Assembly: GCA_000438155.1 (NCBI GenBank)
Contig: FR902906.1
Coordinates: forward strand, 1 to 14,239
Direction of reading: 5' to 3'
DNA length: 14,239 nucleotides
DNA from: Firmicutes bacterium CAG:95
GTDB lineage: Bacteria > Bacillota > Clostridia > Lachnospirales > Lachnospiraceae
Below, piece after piece: positions 6,387 to 13,183 of the stretch (positions are counted from its first letter, which is position 1; each line of letters starts with the position of its first letter). A model generated the notes under the pieces. The model was not told where the DNA came from. It searched no databases and saw only the letters and a list, made by a program, of their open reading frames with translations. The position numbers were made by a program, and so were the translations under genes.

Positions 6387-7202
6387 TTATTCAAAAGGAA
6401 TTACCGCTCCATCATAAGTATTGTTGATATAATCCTTGATTTCCTGTGAAGTAAGAACCTCGACAAGAGCTTTGATCTTGTCACTGTTTTCGTTTCCTTC
6501 CTTAACAGCAATAACATTTACATAGGTCTTAGCTGCTTCGGAATCAGCCTTCTCATAAGCAATAGCATCCTTTGCTACAGAAAATCCGGCCTCCAGTGCA
6601 TAATTGCCATTTAATACCATGAATGCAACCTCGTCCTTTACTCTCGGAACCTGAGCTGCTTCAAGCTCAACGATATCTACATTGTAGGGGTTCTCTACGA
6701 TATCATTCTTGGTTGCAGTAAGTCCTGCCCCTTCCTTTAAGGTAATGATGCCATTATCCTGTAACAGAAGAAGTGCTCTTGCTTCATTTGTGGTATCGTT
6801 CGGTACGGCAATGCTGTCACCGTCTGCAAGTTCATCCAGGGAAGCCTTTGTTCCGGGATAAATACCAAACGGCTCATAATGAATACCACCTGCATTTACA
6901 AGGTGTGTTCCCTTTTCTTCGTTGAAGCTCTCAAGATAAGGGATGTGCTGGAAGTAGTTTGCGTCGAAATCACCGCTTTCTACAACCTCATTCGGCTGTA
7001 CATAATCATCAAACACGGTCACCTGAAGGTCGTAACCCTTTGCCTCCAATAAAGGCTTTGCCTGCTCAAGAATCTCTGCATGAGGTGTTGCGGAAGCCGC
7101 AACCTTGATCACCTTATCGTCTGCAGATGTGCTCTTTCCGCAGCCTGCCAGTGCAGATACAACGAAAGCACCGGTAAGTACTACTGCTAATAACTTTTTC
7201 AT
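6387..7202 (-). CDS. metQ: MetQ/NlpA-family substrate-binding lipoprotein (methionine ABC uptake)
   Basis: 271 residues with a lipoprotein signal: MKK, a hydrophobic stretch, then the lipobox LAGC with the lipidated Cys21. The mature part is the NlpA/MetQ fold. Recognisable blocks are the segment around HYEPFGIYPGTKASLDEL and the strongly conserved VPNDTTNEARALLLLQ. Known members bind L- or D-methionine outside the membrane and hand it to the MetN-MetI ABC transporter. No metN or metI is present in the window, so this copy is separate and its ligand is less certain. GGGAGGAG lies 6 nt before the ATG. It has its own promoter and a strong terminator, so it appears monocistronic. Confidence 0.92.
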   Translation of the reverse strand: MKKLLAVVLTGAFVVSALAGCGKSTSADDKVIKVAASATPHAEILEQAKPLLEAKGYDLQVTVFDDYVQPNEVVESGDFDANYFQHIPYLESFNEEKGTHLVNAGGIHYEPFGIYPGTKASLDELADGDSIAVPNDTTNEARALLLLQDNGIITLKEGAGLTATKNDIVENPYNVDIVELEAAQVPRVKDEVAFMVLNGNYALEAGFSVAKDAIAYEKADSEAAKTYVNVIAVKEGNENSDKIKALVEVLTSQEIKDYINNTYDGAVIPFE

Positions 7203-7286
7203 ATTCTTCTCCTCCCTCAGTAAGGCTTTCTCTGTTGTATAAATGTATTTCTATACATTATTCCTCACTGACTGTCTTTTCGGAAC
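7203..7286 (-). promoter_or_regulatory. Foldable leader of metQ
   Basis: The predicted leader is about 80 nt. An outer 9-bp stem (UCAGUGAGG with CCUUACUGA, one G-U pair; plus-strand 7263-7271 and 7217-7225) encloses an inner perfect 7-bp hairpin AATGTAT-N4-ATACATT (7242-7259). The 3' arm ends only a few bases before the GGGAGGAG ribosome site. I see no SAM riboswitch or T-box signature, and it is too short for a typical SAM-I element. Confidence 0.45.
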
Positions 7287-7315
7287 AGTATAGTCTCATT
7301 TACCCACCTTGTCAA
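7287..7315 (-). promoter_or_regulatory. Sigma-A promoter of metQ
   Basis: TTGACA (7310-7315, perfect) and TATACT (7287-7292, 5 of 6) on the minus strand with an exact 17-bp spacer. It is the best promoter match in the window. Confidence 0.85.
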
Positions 7316-7325
7316 TAGGTAAATG
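7297..7325. promoter_or_regulatory. Candidate operator over the metQ -35 element
   Basis: CATTTACC (7297-7304) and GGTAAATG (7318-7325) are exact 8-bp inverted arms separated by 13 nt. They bracket the -35 hexamer and lie partly in the spacer, so a dimeric repressor bound here would block RNA polymerase. The regulator is unknown. Confidence 0.5.
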
Positions 7326-7389
7326 TTTTTCTGCTCCGAATTCTTTTATAGCATACTTTTTTATCCAATTCAAGTCATGATACCACAGC

Positions 7390-9411
7390 TTAATCCAACT
7401 CTGTCTTCCCGGTATAAAGCTCATGATACCGGCCATTCTGTGCAAGCAGTGCGTCATGGTCACCACGTTCGATGATCTCGCCCTGCTCTAAAACCATGAT
7501 GGCATTGGCATTCCGGACGGTTGACAGACGGTGTGCAATCACGAGGGTGGTTCTCTCTGCCATCAGGCGGTCCATTCCCTTTTCGATATGCTTCTCGGTT
7601 CTTGTATCAACAGAGCTCGTCGCTTCATCCAGAATCAGGATCGGTGCCTTGGAAATGGCGGCTCTTGCAATATTAATGAGCTGACGCTGTCCCTGGCTTA
7701 AGTTTGCACCATCACCCTCAAGAACGGTATCATATCCATGCTCCAGACGGATGATAAAGGAATGGGCACTTGCCATTTTTGCTGCCTGCTCCACCTCCTC
7801 ATCCGTTGCGTCAAGCCTTCCATAACGGATATTTTCACGTACCGTTCCGGTGAAAAGATGGGTGTCCTGCAATACCATCGCAATGTTTCTTCTTAAAGAA
7901 TCCCTTGCAATCTGCGTAATCGGGAAGCCATCCATCAGGATCTGCCCGGAATCAATGTCATAGAAACGATTGATCAGGTTCGTGATCGTCGTTTTTCCCG
8001 CACCGGTAGAGCCTACGAAGGCAATTTTCTGACCCGGCTTTGCATACAGGGAAATATGCTTCAAAATCGTTTTATCCGGAAGATAACCAAAGGTAACATC
8101 CTTCAGGGTTACAGCCCCCTTCACCTCTGCATAATAATTCAGCTCATTTTCATGTGCCGTTCCCTCCGGCTTTCCATGCTCTTTCACAAAAGCATTCGCC
8201 TTCGGGATCACATAATAGTGCTTACCATCCTCAGTTTCTTCTATGGTAATGGCATTCTCTACATCCTCTGCCTCGGGAGCCTCATCCATCACCGCAAAAA
8301 CACGCTCTGCACCGGCAAGTGCCGAAAAAATCGTATTAACCTGCATGGCAACCTCATTGATCGGGCGGGAAAACTGTCTGGAATAATTGACAAATACGGT
8401 AAGCCCGCCAATATCAAATCCACGCAGCACGCACAGAATACCACCAATGGCTGCTGTTAAGGAAAAGCTGACCTGTCCCATATTTCCCATGACAGGTCCC
8501 ATAATTCCACCAAAAAACTGTGCACGGATCTGCTTGCCGCGAAGATCCTGATTCAGATAATCAAACTCTTCTCTCGCACTTTCCTCATGGTTAAAGACCT
8601 TAACCACCTTCTGACCGGTAATTGTCTCTTCAATATATCCGTTCATCGTGCCAATGGCCGCCTGCTGTGCCTTATAATACTTCCGGCTTCTCTTGCCGAT
8701 TCCGGATACCGCCTTTAACATCAGTGGAACCATGACAATCGTAATCAGTGTCAGCCAGATATTCGTATAAATCATCAGGCTCAAGGTTCCAATAATACTG
8801 ATTGCTCCGGAAATCAGCTGCACTACAGTATTATTCAGCATTTCACCGATGACATCCACGTCATTGGTGAAGCGGCTCATGACATCACCGTTATTATTAG
8901 TGTCATAATAACGCACCGGAAGCTTCTGCAGCTTTTCAAACAATTCGTTACGCAGCCGCTTTATCGCATCCTGGGAAATCGTAACCATAATTCTGGACTG
9001 TAAATACTGTGCGGTAATTGCCACGATATAAACAACCGCCATGGTAAATACCCCCTGAATCAGTCCTGCAAGGAGCTGAGTGCCTGTTTTACCGGTATCG
9101 GTCAGTCCGTTAATGATCGGACGCAGCAGATACGAGCCTGCAAGGTTTCCTGCCGTACCTGCCATAATACATAAGAGTACGATCAGCAGCTTCCATTTAT
9201 CCTTTGCGATATAAGAAAAAAGACGCTTGATCGTTGCTTTGGTGTTCTTCGGCTTACCACCCATCATGCCGCGTCCACCAGGACCTCCCGGTCCGCCAGG
9301 TCCGCCGTGTTTTCTTCCTCCCATTGGCTTTCCGGACATTGCATCCTCGTTCGAAGGGTTCAGCTTTGCTTCATATTTTCCGGTAAGATAATCGAGTCGT
9401 TCCTGTTTCAT
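7390..9411 (-). CDS. ABC exporter half-transporter with canonical ATPase residues (MdlB/BmrD-like)
   Basis: 673 residues: a six-helix membrane domain (about 70-370) then a nucleotide-binding domain. Motifs are Walker A GSTGAGKTT (467-475), Q-loop Gln515, signature LSQGQ (571-575), Walker B ILILDE with catalytic Glu596, and His627 in the H-loop (IAHRLS). All catalytic residues are intact, unlike in its partner. Two unusual parts are a Gly/Pro-rich N-terminal tail (residues 31-52, GGP repeats) and a long polar linker between membrane and ATPase domains (about 377-433). It overlaps its partner gene by 4 nt (ATGA), which implies coupled translation and a heterodimer. Related pairs export drugs, peptides or lipids. 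The substrate here is not known. Confidence 0.92.
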   Translation of the reverse strand: MKQERLDYLTGKYEAKLNPSNEDAMSGKPMGGRKHGGPGGPGGPGGRGMMGGKPKNTKATIKRLFSYIAKDKWKLLIVLLCIMAGTAGNLAGSYLLRPIINGLTDTGKTGTQLLAGLIQGVFTMAVVYIVAITAQYLQSRIMVTISQDAIKRLRNELFEKLQKLPVRYYDTNNNGDVMSRFTNDVDVIGEMLNNTVVQLISGAISIIGTLSLMIYTNIWLTLITIVMVPLMLKAVSGIGKRSRKYYKAQQAAIGTMNGYIEETITGQKVVKVFNHEESAREEFDYLNQDLRGKQIRAQFFGGIMGPVMGNMGQVSFSLTAAIGGILCVLRGFDIGGLTVFVNYSRQFSRPINEVAMQVNTIFSALAGAERVFAVMDEAPEAEDVENAITIEETEDGKHYYVIPKANAFVKEHGKPEGTAHENELNYYAEVKGAVTLKDVTFGYLPDKTILKHISLYAKPGQKIAFVGSTGAGKTTITNLINRFYDIDSGQILMDGFPITQIARDSLRRNIAMVLQDTHLFTGTVRENIRYGRLDATDEEVEQAAKMASAHSFIIRLEHGYDTVLEGDGANLSQGQRQLINIARAAISKAPILILDEATSSVDTRTEKHIEKGMDRLMAERTTLVIAHRLSTVRNANAIMVLEQGEIIERGDHDALLAQNGRYHELYTGKTELD

Positions 9412-11150
9412 GATGCTGCTCCCTCCTTTTCTTTATCCATCTGGGAATAGTATATCTCCTGATATGCCTCACAGGAAGCAAGCAGATCCTCATGTTTTCC
9501 GAATCCGACGATCTTACCATCGTCAAGTACCATGATTTCATCCGCCTCCTGCACGGAGCTGATACGCTGTGCAATGATAATTTTCGTCGTATTCTTCAGC
9601 TCTCCGGCAAAGCTTTCACGGATCTTCGCCTCTGTTGCGGTATCCACGGCACTTGTGGAATCATCCAGAATCAGGATCTTCGGCTTCTTTAACAGGGCAC
9701 GTGCAATACAAAGACGCTGCTTTTGTCCGCCGGACACATTGACGCCGCCCTGACCTAAATCCATCTCATAGCCTCCGGTAAAGCTGCTTACAAAACCGTC
9801 TGCCTGTGCGGCCTGCGCGGCCTTGCGCACCTCCTCCATGGAAGCGTTTTCATCGCCCCACATCAGATTTTCCAGAATGGATCCGGAGAACAGCACGTTC
9901 TTCTGCAGCACCATGCCGACGCCCTCACGCAGATTTTCCAGCGTATAATCCTTGACATTCACACCATCCACAAGGACTTCTCCTTCATCGACATCGTATA
10001 ATCTCGGGATCATCTGTACGAGTGTTGTTTTACCACTGCCGGTTGATCCGATGATTCCCAGGGTCTGACCACTTTTTACTGCAAAGCTGATATGGGAAAG
10101 CACCGCCTCTTTGTTTTCCTTATAATAACGGAAGGAGACATCGCGGAATTCCACGCGTCCGCTCGATACAATTTTATCCGGCTCCTTGCAGTGCTCATCA
10201 TTCAGATCAACCTCCGTGTCAAGAATTTCACGGATACGGCTTAAGGATGCCAGTGCTCTTGAGCTTTGCAGGATGACCATAGCCAGCATCATTAAGGACA
10301 TCAGGATCTGTACAATATATGTGGTAAAAGCAGTGAGGTCACCGACCTGCATATTCCCTACGATAATCTGCCTGCCGCCAAACCATACAACAGCAAGTGT
10401 CGTTCCATTCATCATGAGCATCATCAGCGGCATTACAATAATAATCGTCTTAAATGCACCCAGACTGGTCTGCTTTAAGTCTTCGTTGGAGGCTGCAAAC
10501 TTCTTTTCCTCATAGTCACCACGGACAAAGGATTTGATCACGCGGACATTTGTAAGCATTTCCTGAATATTGGAGTTCAGTGCATCGAGCTTCTTCTGCA
10601 TGATCTTGAACTTCGGGAATGCAATCTTAATTAAAACTGCAATAGCTCCGACCAGAATCGGGATCACGATCAGCACAATCACCGCCAGCTCCGCATTCAT
10701 GACAAACGCCATAATCAGTGCACCGATCAGCATTCCGGGCGCACGAAGCATCATCCGGAGAGCCATGTTAATCAGGTTCTGTACCTGTGTAATATCATTG
10801 GTCAGACGGGTAATCAGGGATCCGGTACTGAACTGGTCGAGATTGGCAAAAGAAAAGGTCTGTACCTTATCAAATGCATCCTTTCTCAAATCTGCTGCAA
10901 AGCTGACTGCTGCCTTCGCGCCAAAATATGCGCCGCCAACACCACCTGCCATCATAAGAAGTGCTACTAAAATCATCAATGCGCCGGTTCCTGTAATATA
11001 GCCGACACTTCCATTCGCCACACCGACATTAATAATATTTGCCATAAGCCTCGGCAGAACCACTTCTCCAATGACCTCCACGATCATCATTAGCGGTCCG
11101 ATAATAAATGCCGGCAGATACGGTTTAATATACTTCCAATATCTTTTCAT
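9408..11150 (-). CDS. ABC exporter half-transporter with degenerate ATP site (MdlA/BmrC-like)
   Basis: 580 residues: membrane domain (about 10-310) then a nucleotide-binding domain. Walker A is GSTGSGKTT (368-376) and the signature is VSGGQ (472-476). Walker B ILILDD carries Asp497 where the catalytic glutamate should be, and the H-loop reads IAQRIS with Gln528 instead of His. This pattern is typical of the subunit forming the degenerate ATP site in heterodimeric exporters such as TM287/288, LmrCD and BmrCD. ATP bound at its own Walker A should be hydrolysed poorly, while the partner site does the work. AGGAAAGGA lies just before the ATG. It is the first gene of a two-gene operon. The substrate is unknown. 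Confidence 0.92.
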   Translation of the reverse strand: MKRYWKYIKPYLPAFIIGPLMMIVEVIGEVVLPRLMANIINVGVANGSVGYITGTGALMILVALLMMAGGVGGAYFGAKAAVSFAADLRKDAFDKVQTFSFANLDQFSTGSLITRLTNDITQVQNLINMALRMMLRAPGMLIGALIMAFVMNAELAVIVLIVIPILVGAIAVLIKIAFPKFKIMQKKLDALNSNIQEMLTNVRVIKSFVRGDYEEKKFAASNEDLKQTSLGAFKTIIIVMPLMMLMMNGTTLAVVWFGGRQIIVGNMQVGDLTAFTTYIVQILMSLMMLAMVILQSSRALASLSRIREILDTEVDLNDEHCKEPDKIVSSGRVEFRDVSFRYYKENKEAVLSHISFAVKSGQTLGIIGSTGSGKTTLVQMIPRLYDVDEGEVLVDGVNVKDYTLENLREGVGMVLQKNVLFSGSILENLMWGDENASMEEVRKAAQAAQADGFVSSFTGGYEMDLGQGGVNVSGGQKQRLCIARALLKKPKILILDDSTSAVDTATEAKIRESFAGELKNTTKIIIAQRISSVQEADEIMVLDDGKIVGFGKHEDLLASCEAYQEIYYSQMDKEKEGAAS

Positions 11151-11229
11151 CGTCTTCCTTTCCTTGCATCTGCTTCAAATATCCTGCAATATATCTGAAT
11201 AGTTACTGTAATTTAATCTTTAGTTTTTA

Positions 11230-11258
11230 AGTTTAATGATTTGATTTTTTAATGTCAA
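11230..11258 (-). promoter_or_regulatory. Sigma-A promoter of the ABC exporter operon
   Basis: Minus-strand TTGACA (11253-11258, perfect), 17-bp spacer, TAAACT (11230-11235, 4 of 6). It lies about 80 nt upstream of the first exporter ATG. Confidence 0.7.
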
Positions 11259-11278
11259 TGAAATCCCAAATGTTTCAT
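11258..11278. promoter_or_regulatory. Inverted repeat next to the exporter -35
   Basis: ATGAAA (11258-11263) and TTTCAT (11273-11278), exact 6-bp arms with a 9-nt spacer, touch the upstream edge of the exporter -35 box. This is a possible regulator site. The arms are short and AT-rich, so chance is a real alternative. Confidence 0.3.
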
Positions 11279-11295
11279 AAAAAATTTATAAATCT

Positions 11296-11312
11296 TTCGT
11301 CAATTTGACGAA
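11296..11312. promoter_or_regulatory. Perfect 17-bp palindrome in the divergent control region
   Basis: TTCGTCAAtTTGACGAA has 8-bp arms around one central base. It lies between the exporter promoter and the ECF promoter, about 38 bp upstream of the exporter -35. Its shape fits a site for a dimeric DNA-binding protein. No flanking T-run is present to suggest a terminator. Confidence 0.5.
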
Positions 11313-11358
11313 TTTATCTTCTTCTGGTCTTATTAAAAAGTTTAAAATTGGTACTTTT

Positions 11359-11376
11359 AACAATACCAGTATTGTT
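11359..11376. promoter_or_regulatory. Perfect 18-bp palindrome abutting the -10 of the ECF gene
   Basis: AACAATACcaGTATTGTT has exact 8-bp arms around a 2-nt centre and ends right where the TATACT -10 begins. A second overlapping inverted repeat is TGGTA-N10-TACCA (11349-11353 and 11364-11368). The position in the promoter spacer suggests an operator. Confidence 0.5.
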
Positions 11377-11382
11377 TATACT
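11377..11382 (+). promoter_or_regulatory. -10 element for the ECF S-component gene
   Basis: TATACT (5 of 6) about 105 nt before the ATG. I see no good -35 at 16-19 bp spacing (CTTTTA at 17 bp is poor). The promoter may therefore need an activator, or the real promoter may lie elsewhere in the interval. Confidence 0.45.
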
Positions 11383-11398
11383 AAATAGCAACATCAGT

Positions 11399-11453
11399 GT
11401 CATACATACCCTGCAGCAAGAGCTATTCCAATATAGCTGCCCTGCACTATGAC
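11399..11453 (+). promoter_or_regulatory. Structured leader of the ECF S-component gene
   Basis: Three nested pairings fit a compact fold: GTCATA/TATGAC (11399-11404 and 11448-11453), TGCA/TGCA (11412-11415 and 11443-11446), and AGCTAT/ATAGCT (11421-11426 and 11433-11438). The two sides of the internal loop each carry CCCTGCA (11409-11415, 11440-11446). I could not match it to TPP, FMN, THF, preQ1 or other riboswitches that often control ECF genes. It may be a riboswitch, another RNA element, or chance. Confidence 0.35.
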
Positions 11454-11487
11454 CTGTTTAATATTTATATGAAAAGAGGAGTAACCT

Positions 11488-12069
11488 ATGAAAGAACACA
11501 AGCAACTAATGAAAATCGCATTTACCGGCCTTATGGCTGCACTTTCCTATGTGGTATTTACCTTTTTACAGATCCGGATTCCGCTTCCGGGCGGTGATGC
11601 CACTTCCATCCATCTCGGAAATGCCATATGTGTTCTCGGTGCCCTGCTGCTCGGCGGCTTATATGGCGGATTAGGTGGTGCCATCGGAATGACAATCGGT
11701 GATCTGCTTGACCCGGTTTATATTGTCTACGCACCGAAAACCTTCTTATTAAAATTATGCATCGGTTTAATCACCGGACTTGTTGCCCACAAAATCGGAC
11801 ACATCACGAAAGAGACCGATAACAGAAAGGTCTGGAAATGGGTGATCCTTGCTGCAGCTGCCGGATTATTATTCAACGTGATTTTTGATCCTTTAATCGG
11901 CTATCTTTACAAGCTGCTGATTCTTGGAAAACCTGCTGCAGAGCTTACCCTTGCATGGAATGTAACCGCTACCTCCATCAATGCCGTAACCTCTACGATC
12001 GTTTCAAGCGTTGTTTACATGGCTCTTCGTCCCGCCCTTAAAAAGGCCGGATTATTCATGGAATTGTAG
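11488..12069 (+). CDS. ECF transporter S-component, substrate unassigned
   Basis: 193-residue integral membrane protein with about five to six hydrophobic segments, typical of ECF S-components that bind a vitamin and dock onto a shared EcfA-EcfA'-EcfT module. The conserved region resembles the PF07155-like group (IPLPGG...HLGN...LGALLLGGLYGGLGGAIG...GDLLDP...APKTFLLK). The short N-terminus with basic residues and the Ala/Gly-rich helices also fit. It does not look like RibU, FolT, ThiT, BioY or QueT by motif, so I do not assign a ligand. AGAGGAG lies 6 nt before the ATG. No EcfA/EcfT genes are nearby, so it probably uses an energising module encoded elsewhere. Confidence 0.83.
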   Translation: MKEHKQLMKIAFTGLMAALSYVVFTFLQIRIPLPGGDATSIHLGNAICVLGALLLGGLYGGLGGAIGMTIGDLLDPVYIVYAPKTFLLKLCIGLITGLVAHKIGHITKETDNRKVWKWVILAAAAGLLFNVIFDPLIGYLYKLLILGKPAAELTLAWNVTATSINAVTSTIVSSVVYMALRPALKKAGLFMEL

Positions 12070-12107
12070 TAACATCCCGTATCATCGCAAACTATGAAGT
12101 ATAAAAT

Positions 12108-12171
12108 AAAAGGGGCTGCCGTCTGAGCTGATCTTTGGGATCAAATATGCTCAATACGGAAGTCCCTTTTT
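12108..12171. terminator. Long hairpin terminator shared by convergent genes
   Basis: The outer arms AAAAGGGGCTGCCGT (12108-12122) and ACGGAAGTCCCTTTT (12156-12170) pair with one G-T and one mismatch. The stem continues inward with TGAGC/GCTCA (12124-12128, 12149-12153) and TGATC/GATCA (12129-12133, 12139-12143). T-runs are present on the plus strand (TTTTT) and on the minus strand (TTTTATTTTAT), so it can end transcription of the ECF gene and of the DUF4097 operon. Confidence 0.85.
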
Positions 12172-12184
12172 ATATGATTTCAAA

Positions 12185-13168
12185 TTATTTAAACGTAATT
12201 GTTACATTTCCCATTCCACATTTCACATGATACAGACTATCTGCACCGTTATCCTGTGTCTGCTGCGCTCCCATTCCTGCGGCTCTCATGCTTCCGACCA
12301 GAATATTACCCATTCCGCAATCCAGATCATAATTGTGCTCCTCTTCTGCTCCGTCTACCTCAATTTCCACATTGCCCTGTCCGCAGTCCACACTTAGATC
12401 CTTATTGATTTTACCGGAATACTGACATTCACCCATGGCAATGTCCATCACGGCATTCCGGCTTGTCACATTTTCACATACTGCCTGCCCGGCTCCTACC
12501 TTCAGCTCGAAGTCCTCAACTGCAATATCTGCAAGTTCAAGCTGTCCCGCACCGGCTATCAAAGCCATCTCCTGTGCCTTGATTCCTTCGATCTGAAGCT
12601 TACCGGCACCGAGCTTTGCCGTAAAGAGCCGGAATGTAAAGTCCTTTGGAATCTCAATCGTGCACCGCGCTCCTTTATTCTGTTTAAGTCCCCATAAGAC
12701 ATATATGGATTCTTCTTTCATTCCAACATTCAGCGTTTCATCCTCAAGTGAATATTCCCATACCCCCGAAGCATCAAAGATAAGGCTTATGGTATCAGAA
12801 GTCTCCTCCTTTTCCCGGATTTCAAAAAGTCCGGCGCCAAGCTCTGCATTCAATTCCTTAACTTCACTCACCGGGATTTCATATGTGGTTCCTTTTTCTG
12901 CGATACTCTCTCCATTTACCATAAGCTCTCCGTCTGCTCCCATGGGATTTTTATCCAGTGTACCAATATAAATACCGCTTCCCTCTCCAAAGGAAACCTT
13001 AAATCCCAGTCGGTTGGAAAGTCCTGCCATATAGGAAACCACTGATTCACTTGTTACCCTCTGTTTCCATCTGTATCCTCCGATAAATCCACAAAAGATA
13101 CACAATACCAGACCAACCGCTGCCAGAATACCTGCTGTAATCAGACTGACTTTATAAAATTTCTTCAT
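12185..13168 (-). CDS. DUF4097-family membrane protein with Gly-rich beta repeats
   Basis: 327 residues: an N-terminal membrane helix (about 8-31) and an outer domain built from short beta repeats with a G-x-G core. Repeats visible are LGAGLFEI (about 110), LGAGKLQI (186), AGAGQLEL (205), VGAGQAVC (224), IAMGECQY (243), CGQGNVEI (262), CGMGNILV (284) and CGMGNVTI (317). This pattern is the DUF4097 putative-adhesin type, expected to fold as a beta-solenoid. Cysteines occupy the same repeat position in the last three copies. GGGAGGA lies about 8 nt before the ATG, and the gene starts 15 nt after the DUF1700 gene. Family members often sit with PadR and DUF1700 genes. Their molecular role is not established. 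Confidence 0.82.
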   Translation of the reverse strand: MKKFYKVSLITAGILAAVGLVLCIFCGFIGGYRWKQRVTSESVVSYMAGLSNRLGFKVSFGEGSGIYIGTLDKNPMGADGELMVNGESIAEKGTTYEIPVSEVKELNAELGAGLFEIREKEETSDTISLIFDASGVWEYSLEDETLNVGMKEESIYVLWGLKQNKGARCTIEIPKDFTFRLFTAKLGAGKLQIEGIKAQEMALIAGAGQLELADIAVEDFELKVGAGQAVCENVTSRNAVMDIAMGECQYSGKINKDLSVDCGQGNVEIEVDGAEEEHNYDLDCGMGNILVGSMRAAGMGAQQTQDNGADSLYHVKCGMGNVTITFK

Positions 13169-13183
13169 CTTCGTTTTCCTCCC

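Noticed and set aside
6138..6449. Plus-strand open frames with repeated ANSSRANSSRA or ACELFACELF peptides
   Set aside because: The peptide repeats come directly from the 15-bp DNA tandem repeat, the frames run through the metQ terminator and stop codon region, and no ribosome site is seen.
7203..7286. SAM riboswitch upstream of metQ
   Set aside because: The leader is only about 80 nt and lacks the conserved core and a transcription terminator. Kept only as an unnamed structured leader.
8056..8460. Plus-strand open frame of 134 codons inside the exporter gene
   Set aside because: It is antisense to a clear ABC exporter coding region and has no own signals. The same holds for the other antisense frames within the nag, pts, PBP and DUF genes.
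11397..11597. Short plus-strand open frame with GTG start across the ECF leader
   Set aside because: It overlaps the ECF gene in another frame, has no ribosome site and no recognisable domain.
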